64,000 nucleotides of DNA from contig NZ_SSDJ01000126.1 of NCBI RefSeq assembly GCF_004794465.1, positions 45,273-109,272 of the forward strand, in the 5' to 3' direction. Source of the stretch: Microbacterium sp. K24. GTDB taxonomy: Bacteria; Actinomycetota; Actinomycetes; Actinomycetales; Microbacteriaceae. The notes beneath the pieces were generated by a model. The model searched no databases. It had not been told where the DNA came from and saw only the letters and a list, made by a program, of their open reading frames with translations. The position numbers and the translations under genes are program-made. How positions within the stretch are numbered: the first letter of the stretch is position 1; each line of letters begins with the position of its first letter. Of the stretch, positions 33,910 through 42,856 are shown one piece after another.

Positions 33910-35234
33910 CGCGATTCCGCGAAGGCCGCCTGGCTGTCTTCGATCCAGGCGAACTCGGTGCCGGCGTGACGCCACGCACGCGCGTCGCCGGAGCGGGCGT
34001 GGCCCTCGAAGAGCTCCACGCGAGCCGCTCGACCGCAGACGGCGCCGAGCTCGGCCGACGACTCCGTGTTCTGAACCTCCTGGTAGGTGACGGTGCGCAG
34101 GTACTTGCCGACCCAGAGTCCGCCGGTGTAGCGGGCGGCGCCGAGCGTGGGCAGCACGTGGTTGGTGCCGATGACCTTGTCGCCGTACGAGACGCAGGTG
34201 TTCTCGCCGAGGAAGAGCGCGCCGTAGTCGTGCATCTTCGTCAGGGCCTCACGCGGGTTCTCGGTGAAGATCTGCACGTGCTCGAAGGCGAAGTCGTCGG
34301 CGATGCGGTACGCCTCGTCGAGGTCGTCGGCCACGATCACCTGGCCCCAGTCGCGCCAGGCCGGGCCGGCGTAGTCGCGGGTCGGCATGCCGGGGAGGAT
34401 CTTCTCGATCCAGTCCATGACCTCTTCGGCGAGCGACTGCGAGGTCGTCACCAGCACCGCCGGGGAGTCCGGGCCGTGCTCGGCCTGGGAGAGCAGGTCG
34501 ACCGCGGTGAAGAACGGGTCGGCGTGCTCGTCGGCGACGATGAGGATCTCGGTGGGGCCGGCGAACAGATCGATGCCGACCTCGCCGAACAGCTGGCGCT
34601 TCGCCTCGGCGACGTAGGCGTTCCCCGGTCCGGCGATCATGTTGACCCGCTCGATCGTCTCGGTGCCGACGGCCATCGCGGCGACGGCCTGCACGCCGCC
34701 GAGGAGGTAGATCTCGTCGGCGCCGGCCATCTTCATGGCGGCGATCGTCGCAGCGGGGATCTCGCCGCGGATCGGCGGGGTGCACGCGACGACCCGGGGG
34801 ACGCCGGCGACCTTCGCGGTGATGATCGTCATGTGGGCGGACGCCGTCAGCGGGTACTTCCCACCGGGGATGTACGCACCGGCGGCCTGCACCGGGACGT
34901 GCTTCTGGCCGAGGAAGACGCCGGGGAGGGTCTCGACCTCGATGTCGACGAGGGAGTCGCGCTGCGCCTGGGCGAAGCGGCGCACCTGCGACTGGACGAA
35001 CTCGATGTCCTCGATCACCTGCGGGGGGAGGGTGCCGATGATCTGCTCGATCTCGGCATCCGAGAGGCGGTAGGAGTCGCGGCTCCAGTTGTCGAACTGC
35101 TCCGCGTACTGGCGGACGGCGGCGTCGCCGTTCTCGCGGATGTCGCCGATGATCCCGCGGACCCGTTCGGCGACGTCCTGCTGCGCGGTGTCCGCGAACG
35201 TCTTCGTCGGCGCGGACTTCAGATGCAGGGGCAT
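33906..35234 (-). CDS. HisD-like alcohol dehydrogenase, copy 1
   Basis: A 442-residue histidinol-dehydrogenase family protein. The zinc and catalytic residues expected of HisD are in place: Q and H in SQAEHGP, the EH pair in AFEHVQIF, D in YGDKVIGTNHVLPT and a C-terminal H in EGHARSG. GGVQAVAAMAVGTETI is also typical. Catabolic HisD relatives such as HpsN oxidise a primary alcohol to an acid. With SDR and aldolase neighbours, no other his genes and a LacI operator upstream, a catabolic role is likely. Confidence 0.88.
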   Translation of the reverse strand: MPLHLKSAPTKTFADTAQQDVAERVRGIIGDIRENGDAAVRQYAEQFDNWSRDSYRLSDAEIEQIIGTLPPQVIEDIEFVQSQVRRFAQAQRDSLVDIEVETLPGVFLGQKHVPVQAAGAYIPGGKYPLTASAHMTIITAKVAGVPRVVACTPPIRGEIPAATIAAMKMAGADEIYLLGGVQAVAAMAVGTETIERVNMIAGPGNAYVAEAKRQLFGEVGIDLFAGPTEILIVADEHADPFFTAVDLLSQAEHGPDSPAVLVTTSQSLAEEVMDWIEKILPGMPTRDYAGPAWRDWGQVIVADDLDEAYRIADDFAFEHVQIFTENPREALTKMHDYGALFLGENTCVSYGDKVIGTNHVLPTLGAARYTGGLWVGKYLRTVTYQEVQNTESSAELGAVCGRAARVELFEGHARSGDARAWRHAGTEFAWIEDSQAAFAESR

Positions 35235-35250
35235 GGCCCTTCCTTTCGTT

Positions 35251-35262
35251 GCATACGTATGC
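35251..35262. promoter_or_regulatory. LacI operator GCATACGTATGC
   Basis: A perfect 12-base palindrome lies 16 bases before the HisD-like start on the minus strand and 72 bases before the LacI start. Its core ATACGTAT recurs at 23157 and 23212, and with one change at 36398. It is the key site linking the divergent operon, the LacI gene and the importer. Confidence 0.85.
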
Positions 35263-35333
35263 TCTGATTATGACCGCGTATGCACGCGGGCGTCAAGGCG
35301 CTAGAATTCCCAGCGTTGAGGGGGAGGCGTCAG

Positions 35334-36338
35334 ATGGTCGTCACGAGTCGCGATGTCGCGAGGCTGGCGGGGGTGTCGCAACCCACGGTCTCCCGGGCGC
35401 TCCGCGACGATTCCCGGGTGTCGGAGGCGACCAAGGCGCGCGTGCGCGAGGCGGCCCAGCTGCTCGGCTACGTGCCCAGCGAGGCGGGACGCGCCCTGTC
35501 GTCCGGGCGCACCCGCCGCATCGGCCTGCTGCTGACCGACCTCGACAACCAGTTCTACTCGCACATCATCGCGCCGGTGCATCGCGAGCTCGAGGCCCTC
35601 GGCTATCAGCTCATGCTCCACACCGAGACCGCCGACGACGCGACGATCGTCGAGCGCCTGCTCGCCAACGGGCTCGACGGGCTGATCCTCGCCACCACGA
35701 CGGTCGAGTCCGCGGCGCCCTTGCGCCTGAAGGACCGGGGCCTGCCGTTCGTCTACTTCAACCGCATCGGATCCCTCGTTGAGGCGGACGCCACCGTCGT
35801 CGATCCGGTGGCCGGCTACCGGCAGGCGGTCGACCGCGCCGTCGACCTCGGACACCGCCGGATCGGCGCCGTCCTCGGGCCCGTCAACACCAGCACGGCC
35901 CAGGCGCGCGAGTCCGCTCTGCGCGACGCGCTCGTCGCGCACGGGCTGCCGCTCACCGAGGCGTACACCCGCAAGGCGCCGCAGTACAGCGCCGAAGAGG
36001 GCGAGAAGGCCGCGGCATCCCTCCTCCGCGAAGACGACCGCCCGACGCTGCTGTTCTGCGGAAACGACGTCGTCGCCTACGGCGTGCTGAACGCCGCGCA
36101 CCGGGCCGGTCTCCGCGTCCCCGAGGACCTCTCGGTGGTGGGCTTCGACGATCTCCCCGAAGCGGCCTGGCCGATCGTCGATCTCGCTACGGTCGGCTAC
36201 GACATCGCCGGGATGGCGTCGGCCGCCGCCGACCTCATCGTGCGTCGCATCGAGGACCGCGAGGCGCCGATCGAGAACATGCGCTTCGCGTCGTCGTTCG
36301 TGCCCCGCCGCACCCTCGCGGCCGCGCAGGCCGGCTGA
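35334..36338 (+). CDS. LacI family regulator of the catabolic cluster
   Basis: A 334-residue LacI/GalR repressor. The headpiece (about 3-50) is TSRDVARLAGVSQPTVSRAL, and the hinge ends SSGRTRRIGLLL. A periplasmic-binding-like core follows, including GNDVVAYGVLNAA. ATG 35334 is used since GGGGGAGG precedes it; ATG 35280 would start inside the promoter. LacI-type GCATACGTATGC-like sites occur at three promoters in this window, so it is the likely regulator of this operon, its own region, the 36472 operon and the importer at 23232. Confidence 0.92.
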   Translation: MVVTSRDVARLAGVSQPTVSRALRDDSRVSEATKARVREAAQLLGYVPSEAGRALSSGRTRRIGLLLTDLDNQFYSHIIAPVHRELEALGYQLMLHTETADDATIVERLLANGLDGLILATTTVESAAPLRLKDRGLPFVYFNRIGSLVEADATVVDPVAGYRQAVDRAVDLGHRRIGAVLGPVNTSTAQARESALRDALVAHGLPLTEAYTRKAPQYSAEEGEKAAASLLREDDRPTLLFCGNDVVAYGVLNAAHRAGLRVPEDLSVVGFDDLPEAAWPIVDLATVGYDIAGMASAAADLIVRRIEDREAPIENMRFASSFVPRRTLAAAQAG

Positions 36339-36395
36339 CCCGGCATCCGCCTCTGACACCCGTGTGTCAGGAAACTCTCTCTTGCACTCGTTTGT

Positions 36396-36407
36396 GCATA
36401 CGCATAC
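36396..36407. promoter_or_regulatory. Degenerate LacI operator
   Basis: GCATACGCATAC differs from the core ATACGTAT by one base (ATACGCAT at 36398-36405). It lies 65 bases upstream of the SnoaL gene, in a region where ATG-less promoter sequence is expected. A further inverted repeat, CCGCGTT/AAACGCGG around 36423-36444, adjoins the start region. Confidence 0.6.
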
Positions 36408-36471
36408 ACTGACGAAGGAAGCCCGCGTTCATCGATGAAACGCGGACTCATCTTCTAAGGAGTGAAACAGC

Positions 36472-37452
36472 GTGCCTCTCGATCCGGTCGCCTATCTGCC
36501 GTACAAGGACCCCGATGACTTCATCCGTGAGGTCACCGACCTGATCTGGGTCGATCGGTCGATCCACTACATCCGCGAGAACTACGAGCCCGACTCGATC
36601 GTGCACGGCGCCTACGGCACCTCCACGACCCGCGACGAAGTGATCGAGGGAACCCTCATGCGCATCTCGTCGACGCCCGACCGCACCGGTCAGGCCGCCG
36701 ACGTCATCTGGGAGGCGCGCGGCGACGACGCGTTCCTCAGCTCGCACCTCGTGCTCTCCGGGCACCTGCAGTCGTCGGCGCACAGCTACACGATCGCCAA
36801 CTGCCTCTACCGCAAGGGCCGCATGGTCGAGGAGTGGGTCGTCCGCGACTCGCTCGCTGGCGCGCTCGAGGTCGGCGCCGACGTCGACGAGCTCGCCCGG
36901 GCCCAGGCCTTCCGCGGCTACACCGGTTCGTGGACCGAGCCGGCGCCCGCCGACGTCATCGCGAAGGGCGACTCGGGCGTCCGTCCCGACGACTACCGCT
37001 CCGAGGTCGAGACGGTGATCGACATGATCCAGACGGTGTGGAACGACCGCGACCTGCAGAAGGTCGAGAAGTACTTCCACCGCGACCTCGTGCTGCAGAC
37101 CGTCGGCAACAAGGTCGTCATCCGTCCGGAGGGCTACCGCCGCGCGCTGCTGCACTTCCTCGAGGCGTTCCCGGGCGGACAGTTCGAGATCCGCGACATC
37201 CAGACGAACTACGACGTGCGGTACGCGGGCCTCCGCGTCGCCGTGACCTGGAAGTTCACCGGCGTGTACAACGGCAAGCCGAACTACGGCCCGCTCACCG
37301 GCAAGCCGGTCGACGTGCTCGGCATCTCGCAATTCACCTTCCACAACGGCGCCCTCGTCAAAGAGGTGCGTCTGTGGGACGACATCGCCCTCCGGGCCCA
37401 GATCGCCGGCATGCGCGGCGACGAGCCGGTCGGCCCCACCAACATCTACTGA
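36472..37452 (+). CDS. Double SnoaL-like (NTF2-fold) protein
   Basis: A 326-residue protein with two SnoaL/NTF2-like domains, about 10-145 and 180-310. The first has DLIWVDRSIHYIRENYEPDS, the second MIQTVWNDRDLQKVEKYFHR. SnoaL-fold proteins act as cyclases, isomerases or hydratases, or bind small molecules; doubling is unusual. GTG start follows AAGGAGTG. It is the first gene of the operon with the bicupin and amidase, downstream of a LacI site. Confidence 0.8.
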   Translation: MPLDPVAYLPYKDPDDFIREVTDLIWVDRSIHYIRENYEPDSIVHGAYGTSTTRDEVIEGTLMRISSTPDRTGQAADVIWEARGDDAFLSSHLVLSGHLQSSAHSYTIANCLYRKGRMVEEWVVRDSLAGALEVGADVDELARAQAFRGYTGSWTEPAPADVIAKGDSGVRPDDYRSEVETVIDMIQTVWNDRDLQKVEKYFHRDLVLQTVGNKVVIRPEGYRRALLHFLEAFPGGQFEIRDIQTNYDVRYAGLRVAVTWKFTGVYNGKPNYGPLTGKPVDVLGISQFTFHNGALVKEVRLWDDIALRAQIAGMRGDEPVGPTNIY

Positions 37453-37483
37453 TCGATCCCCCGATCACCAAGGAGAAGAAGAA

Positions 37484-38653
37484 ATGAGCAACGCCATCAT
37501 CGACGCGACCGACGTGATCGTCGATGCGTCCGAGATCGAGCGACGGACCATCCGCCGCACCGACTGGGTTCCCTGCAACTCGGCATTCATCGACTGCCGT
37601 ACGCCCGGATCCGACCGCAAGGAGAACTACTCCTTCATCGGCGCCGGTGTCTCGCAGAACGCGAGCCAGTACGTGAACCTCGAGGTGAACCACGGGTTCA
37701 ACACCGGCGCCGCCGGCATGCCCAACGGCATCTCGAACAACCTGCACCTGCACTTCACGGCCGAGGTGTTCATCAACCTCGGCGGCGAGTTCCGCCTCCG
37801 CTGGGGCGTCGACGGCAAGCAGGGCGAGTACATCAGCCACGACGGCGACATCGTCACGATCCCCACCTGGATCTTCCGCGGTTTCACCAACGAGGGTCCC
37901 GATGACGGCATCCTCTACACGGTGCTCGGCCGCGACGACAACGGCGGCATCATCTGGGGCCCATCGGTGCTGCGCGAGGCGGAGTCCTACGGGCTGCACC
38001 TCACGGCCGACAACAAGCTCATCGACACGGTCGCCGGCGACGTGCTCCCCGACGATGTGCCGCTCATCAAGCCGATGAAGCAGCACTACATCGACGAGCT
38101 CACCACCTACACCGTCGAAGACATGCGCTCGCGGGTCATCCAGCCGGGCGACCGCAAGTACTCGTCGGCGGCGCTGCTGAGCGCGGCCGTCGAGGGTGGC
38201 CGCGTCGAGCTCGCCACGGTGATCGGTTACGGCATGAGCGAGAACCGTCGCCAGGTGCCGAACGTGACCGAGCCGCACTCCTTCAACCTCGCCTGGGTCA
38301 AGGCCGAGCCGGGTCAGGGCGTGCTGCGTCACCGTCACGACAAGACGCAGGCGCTGCTGTTCAAGACCGGTCGCTGGGAGGTCACCCTCAACGGCGACCC
38401 GTCGACGACGGTGAACCTGGGCGCCGGAGACACCTTCTCCGTTCCCGAGGGCGCGTGGCGCGAGTACCGCTGCGTCGAGGGCGACGAGACCGGCTCCGGC
38501 ACGGTGCTCGTGATCAACGGCGGCGACGACCGCGTCTACCTCGAGTGGGCACCCGAGGTCGTCGAGGCGGCTGCCGCGGCCGACTGGACGATCGACCCGA
38601 ACGGCTACCTCGCTCCACTCGGAGTGATGGTCACCGCGACCGAAGACGACTGA
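37484..38653 (+). CDS. Bicupin dioxygenase-like protein
   Basis: A 389-residue protein with two cupin domains. The N-terminal one has HLHFTAEVFINLGG, the HxH...E metal site; the second has LRHRHDKTQALLF, where a glutamine stands for the usual glutamate. It recalls gentisate dioxygenase-like and isomerase-type bicupins but the match is not specific. Fe(II) or another divalent metal is likely bound by the N-terminal site. It lies 31 bases after the SnoaL gene, with AAGGAGAAGAAG before the ATG. Confidence 0.78.
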   Translation: MSNAIIDATDVIVDASEIERRTIRRTDWVPCNSAFIDCRTPGSDRKENYSFIGAGVSQNASQYVNLEVNHGFNTGAAGMPNGISNNLHLHFTAEVFINLGGEFRLRWGVDGKQGEYISHDGDIVTIPTWIFRGFTNEGPDDGILYTVLGRDDNGGIIWGPSVLREAESYGLHLTADNKLIDTVAGDVLPDDVPLIKPMKQHYIDELTTYTVEDMRSRVIQPGDRKYSSAALLSAAVEGGRVELATVIGYGMSENRRQVPNVTEPHSFNLAWVKAEPGQGVLRHRHDKTQALLFKTGRWEVTLNGDPSTTVNLGAGDTFSVPEGAWREYRCVEGDETGSGTVLVINGGDDRVYLEWAPEVVEAAAAADWTIDPNGYLAPLGVMVTATEDD

Positions 38654-38721
38654 ACACCGACGAAGCGCGAGGAGCCGGGGGGCGCCTCGCGCTTCGGCGT
38701 ATCCGGAGGAAGATGAGAGCC

Positions 38722-39531
38722 ATGCCTGCAGACATCGTTGACCTGCGTGTCGCTGCGCTGTCGCCCGAGATCGTGATCGGCGACGTCGACGCGAACCTGG
38801 CGCACATCCGGGAGGCGATCGTCGCCGCCGGGCGTCGCGACGCGCGCCTGATCGTGCTGCCCGAGCTCGCCACGAGCGGCTACGTCTTCGACGATCGCGC
38901 GGAGGCCGAGAAGTCGGCGCTGACGGCGGACGACGCGCGGTGGGATGCCGTGCGCGAGGTGATCCCCGAGGACGCGGTCGTGGTCGTCGGCTACGCCGAG
39001 AAGGCCGGGGATCGACTCTTCAACACCGCCGCCGTGCTGACGCGGGACGCGAGGCTGGCCGACTACCGCAAGTCGCATCTCTGGGGCACCGAGAAGCTCG
39101 TGTTCGACCACGGCACCGAAGCGGGCATCGTCGTCGACACCTCTTTCGGGCGCCTCGGTGTCGCGATCTGCTACGACAACGAGTTCCCCGAGGTGCCGCG
39201 TCGCCTGGCGCTCGCGGGAGCCGACGTGCTCGCACTGCCCGTCAACTGGCCGCTGGTGTCGCGACCCGAGGGCGAGCACGCGCCGGAGCTGATCCAGGCC
39301 ATGGCATCCGCCCGCTCCTCGCGGCTGCCGGTCGTCATCGCCGACCGCTGGGGCTCAGAGCGGGGCGTGGACTGGACCGACGGCACCGCCCTCATCGACG
39401 AGCAGGGCTGGATCGTCGCCTTCCGCGCCGTGATGGGCGCGACCGCCGTCTTGTCGCTCGCCGCCGTGCGCGAGAAGTCGCTGCCCCCGCACAACCACCT
39501 CTTCGACGACCGTCGGGGCGACCTGTACTGA
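38722..39531 (+). CDS. Nitrilase-superfamily amidohydrolase
   Basis: A 269-residue carbon-nitrogen hydrolase. The catalytic triad is visible as E in VLPELATSGYVF, K in YRKSHLWG and C in ICYDNEFPE. Family members cleave amides, nitriles or carbamates in the cytoplasm. It ends the SnoaL-bicupin operon. Two ATGs are possible: 38722 is used here, but ATG 38713 sits three bases after GGAGG and cannot be excluded. The LysR gene converges just after the stop. Confidence 0.85.
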   Translation: MPADIVDLRVAALSPEIVIGDVDANLAHIREAIVAAGRRDARLIVLPELATSGYVFDDRAEAEKSALTADDARWDAVREVIPEDAVVVVGYAEKAGDRLFNTAAVLTRDARLADYRKSHLWGTEKLVFDHGTEAGIVVDTSFGRLGVAICYDNEFPEVPRRLALAGADVLALPVNWPLVSRPEGEHAPELIQAMASARSSRLPVVIADRWGSERGVDWTDGTALIDEQGWIVAFRAVMGATAVLSLAAVREKSLPPHNHLFDDRRGDLY

Positions 39532-39532
39532 G

Positions 39533-40495
39533 TCAGCCGAGCGGGGTGCGGCCTTCGTGTTCCGGCAGCCTTTCGCGCAGCATCCGCTCGGCGAGCTCGG
39601 CGAGGCGCTGGGTCGCGGGTGACAGGATCATCCCCTCCCTCTGCACGAGCGCGATCGTGTCGTGCATCGGCTCGGCGAACGGGAAGGTGCGGATGCCGGT
39701 GGCGAAGCCCTCTGCCTCGGTGATCGACCGCGACACGATGGTGTCGGCGGCCCCCGCGGCGACGAGGCTCAGCGCCGTCTCGACGTTCTCAACCTCGACC
39801 GCGGGCTCGATCGACAGGCCGCGCAGGCGGGCGCGCTCGAGCAGCTGGCGCCGTGTGGGGTCGTCCCAGCCGGCGAAGGCGTCGTAGAGCACGAGCTTCG
39901 CCGCGGCCACCTCGTCGATCGTGACGGGTCCCGCGTCGAGCGAGCGCGTGGCGGAGGCGTAGAGCACCTCGTCGCGGAAGAGAGGACGCACCTCGAGGCC
40001 GTCTTCGTCGACGGGCAGCACGAGCAGCCCGGCCTCGAGCTCGCCGCTCGCGATCGACCGGGCGACGTGAGCGGAGTTGATGCCGACCAGGCGCAGCCGC
40101 ACATTCGGATGCCGGTGGTGGAAGGTCTCGGCGAGATCGGCGAGCGCGTAGTACGCGGCGTTGCGGAGCACGCCGAAGGTGCAGGTGCCGCGGTCGAGGG
40201 AGGTGAGCGCCTGGATCGTATCGATGCCGTTCTGCACCGCGCTCACCGCCTGAGTGGCGTGCGGGCGCAGTTCGAGCGCGGCCTCCGTGGGCACGAGGCG
40301 ACGGCTCCCGCGGGTGAACAGCGTCACGCCGAGTTCGCGTTCGAGGCGCGCGACGAGTTCCGACACCGACGCCTGGGTCATGGCGAGATGCGCGGCCGCC
40401 GCGGTGAAGGATCCGTGCTCGAGGGCCGCCAGGAAGGCGGTCAACTGGGTGATGGTCACAACCAATGGTAAACCCGATGATTGCTCTCGGACCAT
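39533..40495 (-). CDS. LysR family transcriptional regulator
   Basis: A 320-residue LysR protein. The HTH (about 15-75) reads TITQLTAFLAALEHGSFTAA, then AHLAMTQASVSELVARLERE. A co-inducer domain follows (for example RLRLVGINSAHVARSIASGE). It diverges from the second HisD-like gene, its likely target. Only 40 bases lie between the two starts if ATG 40495 is used. A GTG at 40459, close to where LysR proteins usually begin, would leave room for two promoters. Confidence 0.88.
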   Translation of the reverse strand: MVREQSSGLPLVVTITQLTAFLAALEHGSFTAAAAHLAMTQASVSELVARLERELGVTLFTRGSRRLVPTEAALELRPHATQAVSAVQNGIDTIQALTSLDRGTCTFGVLRNAAYYALADLAETFHHRHPNVRLRLVGINSAHVARSIASGELEAGLLVLPVDEDGLEVRPLFRDEVLYASATRSLDAGPVTIDEVAAAKLVLYDAFAGWDDPTRRQLLERARLRGLSIEPAVEVENVETALSLVAAGAADTIVSRSITEAEGFATGIRTFPFAEPMHDTIALVQREGMILSPATQRLAELAERMLRERLPEHEGRTPLG

Positions 40496-40535
40496 CAGGC
40501 TTGTCGAATGGTTACGATCGATCTAGCCTTCCAGC

Positions 40536-41852
40536 ATGCGTTACTCCTCACCAGTCCTGTCCCGCCTCGACGGGTCGTTCCATCACCTCAAGACCCCGCT
40601 CATCGACGCACCGGCGGCGCAGCGCGATCCGGCCGTGATCGAGACCGTGACGAACATGCTCGCCGACATCCGCGAGCGCGGTCTCGACGCCGTGCTCGAC
40701 TACGCGCGCACGCTCGACAACTACCAGGGCACCGACATCGAGCTCACCGCCGAGCAGATCGCGACCAGCGGCGACCGCCTCGCGCCCGACCTCCGCGCCG
40801 CGATCGAGCTCGGCGCCGCGCGCACGCAGGCCTTCGCGAAGGAGTCCCGCGCGCACCTGAGCGACTTCGAGACCGAGCTGGTTCCCGGCATCGTCACCGG
40901 CGCCAAGTACATCCCCGTCTCGCGCGTCGGTGCATACCTGCCCGCCGGGCGCTTCCCGCTCACGGCGAGCGCCTTCATGACGGTCGGCGTCGCGAAGGCC
41001 GCCGGGGTTCCCACCGTGATCGCGTGCACGCCCCCGCAGCCCGACGGCAACGCGAACGACGCCGTCGTCTACGCCGCGCACCTCTCCGGCGTCGACCGCG
41101 TCTTCGTGATCGGCGGTGTGCAGGCGCTCGCCGCCATGGCGTACGGTCTGCTCGGTGAGCTGCCCGTCGACATGCTCGTCGGCGCCGGCAACGCGTTCGT
41201 CGCCGAGGCCAAGCGCCAGCTGTTCGGCACCGTCGCGATCGACCTGCTCGCCGGTCCCAGCGAGGTCGCGGTGATCTCCGACGAGACCGCCGACCCCGAG
41301 ATCGTCGCCGCCGACCTGCTCGGACAGGCTGAGCACGGCCCGAACTCTCCCGCCGCGCTCGTCACGACATCCGAGGAGCACGGCACGGCCGTGATCGCCG
41401 CCGTCGAGCGTCAGCTCGAGACGCTGGCGACGGCCGAGATCTGCGGCCCGGCATGGCGCGACTACGGCGTCGTCACCGTCGCGAAGGACCGCGAGACCGC
41501 GGCCGCGCTGATGGACGACCTTGCTCCCGAGCACCTCGAGCTCATCACGGCGGACGACGACTGGTACCACGACAACCTGCGCAACTACGGCTCGCTCTTC
41601 ATCGGCCCGTGGAGCACCGTCGCGTACTCCGACAAGGGCATGGCCGGCACCAACCACGTGCTGCCGACCGCCGGCGGAGCCAAGCACAGCGCCGGCCTCT
41701 CGGTCTCGCGCTTCCTCAAGCCGCTCACCTATCAGCGCATCGCGCGCGAGGCGACGCCCGAGCTCGCGAACGCCGTGCAGGTCATCTCCGACTCCGAGGG
41801 CATGGCCGCGCACAGCGCGACGGCGACGATGAGGCTCGCGACGTACGAGTGA
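40536..41852 (+). CDS. HisD-like alcohol dehydrogenase, copy 2
   Basis: A 438-residue HisD-family dehydrogenase with the expected residues: Q and H in GQAEHGP, EH in APEHLELI, D in YSDKGMAGTNHVLPT, H in GMAAHSATAT. It is only moderately similar to the copy at 33906, so it is not a recent duplicate. It is divergent from a LysR gene and followed by a terminator, so it is regulated on its own. A second alcohol-to-acid oxidation, or a different substrate in the same pathway, is inferred. Confidence 0.88.
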   Translation: MRYSSPVLSRLDGSFHHLKTPLIDAPAAQRDPAVIETVTNMLADIRERGLDAVLDYARTLDNYQGTDIELTAEQIATSGDRLAPDLRAAIELGAARTQAFAKESRAHLSDFETELVPGIVTGAKYIPVSRVGAYLPAGRFPLTASAFMTVGVAKAAGVPTVIACTPPQPDGNANDAVVYAAHLSGVDRVFVIGGVQALAAMAYGLLGELPVDMLVGAGNAFVAEAKRQLFGTVAIDLLAGPSEVAVISDETADPEIVAADLLGQAEHGPNSPAALVTTSEEHGTAVIAAVERQLETLATAEICGPAWRDYGVVTVAKDRETAAALMDDLAPEHLELITADDDWYHDNLRNYGSLFIGPWSTVAYSDKGMAGTNHVLPTAGGAKHSAGLSVSRFLKPLTYQRIAREATPELANAVQVISDSEGMAAHSATATMRLATYE

Positions 41853-41873
41853 GTCGCGCGCTCTGAACGCCGG

Positions 41874-41905
41874 AAGTGCCCGTCACCGTGAGGCGGCGGG
41901 CACTT
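41874..41905 (+). terminator. Hairpin after the second HisD gene
   Basis: AAGTGCCCG (41874-41882) and its complement CGGGCACTT (41897-41905) form a 9-bp stem 22 bases after the stop. There is no long T-run, as is common in high-G+C actinobacteria. Confidence 0.7.
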
Positions 41906-41978
41906 CTGCGTGCGGATGCCGGTGGCCGCGGCATCCGTCGTTCAGGAAGCGTGGCCGGTACAGATGTCGGGAGGTGGA

Positions 41979-42019
41979 ACGGATGTCGGGCGGAATCCGC
42001 ATTCCGGCCCGACATCCGT
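41979..42019. repeat. 41-base palindrome in the intergenic gap
   Basis: CGGATGTCGGGC (41980-41991) pairs with GCCCGACATCCG (42007-42018), and an inner GGAAT/ATTCC pair tightens the hairpin. Related words GATGTCGGGAG and CTCCCGACA flank it as a wider frame. It lies between convergent genes and resembles a dispersed REP-like palindrome. Confidence 0.6.
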
Positions 42020-42103
42020 ACTGACTCCCGACAAGTGTGCGAATGCACCCGCGATGGCCCGTGGCCGCGGCCTGCAGACGGCCCCCGAACGGGTGGCTCC
42101 AGG

Positions 42104-42856
42104 TCAGGGAGCGGTGTAGCCGCCGTCGACGAGGTGGTAGCTGCCGGTGATGAAGCTGGCCGCGTCGCTGGCGAGGAAGGCGATGAGGTTCGCGACCTCG
42201 TCGGCCTGGCCGAGGCGTCCGATGGGGTGCTTGCTCACCAGGAACTCGCGGGCATCGGCATCCATCGTGGCGAGGAGCGGGGTGTCGATGAAGCCGGGGC
42301 CGACGGAGTTCACGCGCACGCCCTGCGCGGAGTACTCGAGGGCGGCGGACTTCGTCATGCCGACCACGCCGTGCTTGGCCGTGACGTAGGCGGGGGAGTT
42401 CGCGAACCCGACGCTGCCGAGGATCGACGCGATGTTGACGACGGAGCCGCCGCCATTCGCGAGGATCGAGGGGATCTGCGCCTTCATGTTGCGGAACACG
42501 GCGTTGAGGTTGATCGCGATGACCTTGTCCCACGCCTCATCCTCGTATTCGGCGGTGGGGGCGGATGCTCCGCCGATGCCGGCGTTGTTCACACCGATGC
42601 GGAGCGGGGCCAGGGTGTTGGCGAGCTCGACGGATGACGCGATCCACGCCACGTCGGTCGCGTCGCCCACAGAGGCCTCGGCGGTGCCGCCGGCGGTGCG
42701 GATCTCGTCGACGACCGCATGCGCGTTGTCGGCGTTCAGGTCGTTGACGACCACGGCTGCGCCGTTCTGTGCGAGCAGGAGGGCGGTCGAGCGACCGATT
42801 CCGCTGCCTGCTCCCGTCACGATCGCCGAGCGGTTCGAGACGTCGTACTGAGCCAC
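42104..42856 (-). CDS. SDR family oxidoreductase
   Basis: A 250-residue short-chain dehydrogenase. The loop TGAGSGIG is at 15-22. NNAG appears in IGVNNAGIGG, the serine in NIASILGSVG and the catalytic YVTAK. The end ITGSYHLVDGGYTAP is the family finish. It may serve the catabolic cluster but has its own promoter side (minus strand) and sits beyond a palindrome, so membership is unproven. Confidence 0.9.
   Translation of the reverse strand: MAQYDVSNRSAIVTGAGSGIGRSTALLLAQNGAAVVVNDLNADNAHAVVDEIRTAGGTAEASVGDATDVAWIASSVELANTLAPLRIGVNNAGIGGASAPTAEYEDEAWDKVIAINLNAVFRNMKAQIPSILANGGGSVVNIASILGSVGFANSPAYVTAKHGVVGMTKSAALEYSAQGVRVNSVGPGFIDTPLLATMDADAREFLVSKHPIGRLGQADEVANLIAFLASDAASFITGSYHLVDGGYTAP

Noticed and set aside
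33906..41852. HisD genes as part of histidine biosynthesis
   Set aside because: No other his genes accompany them, there are two distinct copies, and they sit with LacI/LysR regulators and catabolic enzymes.
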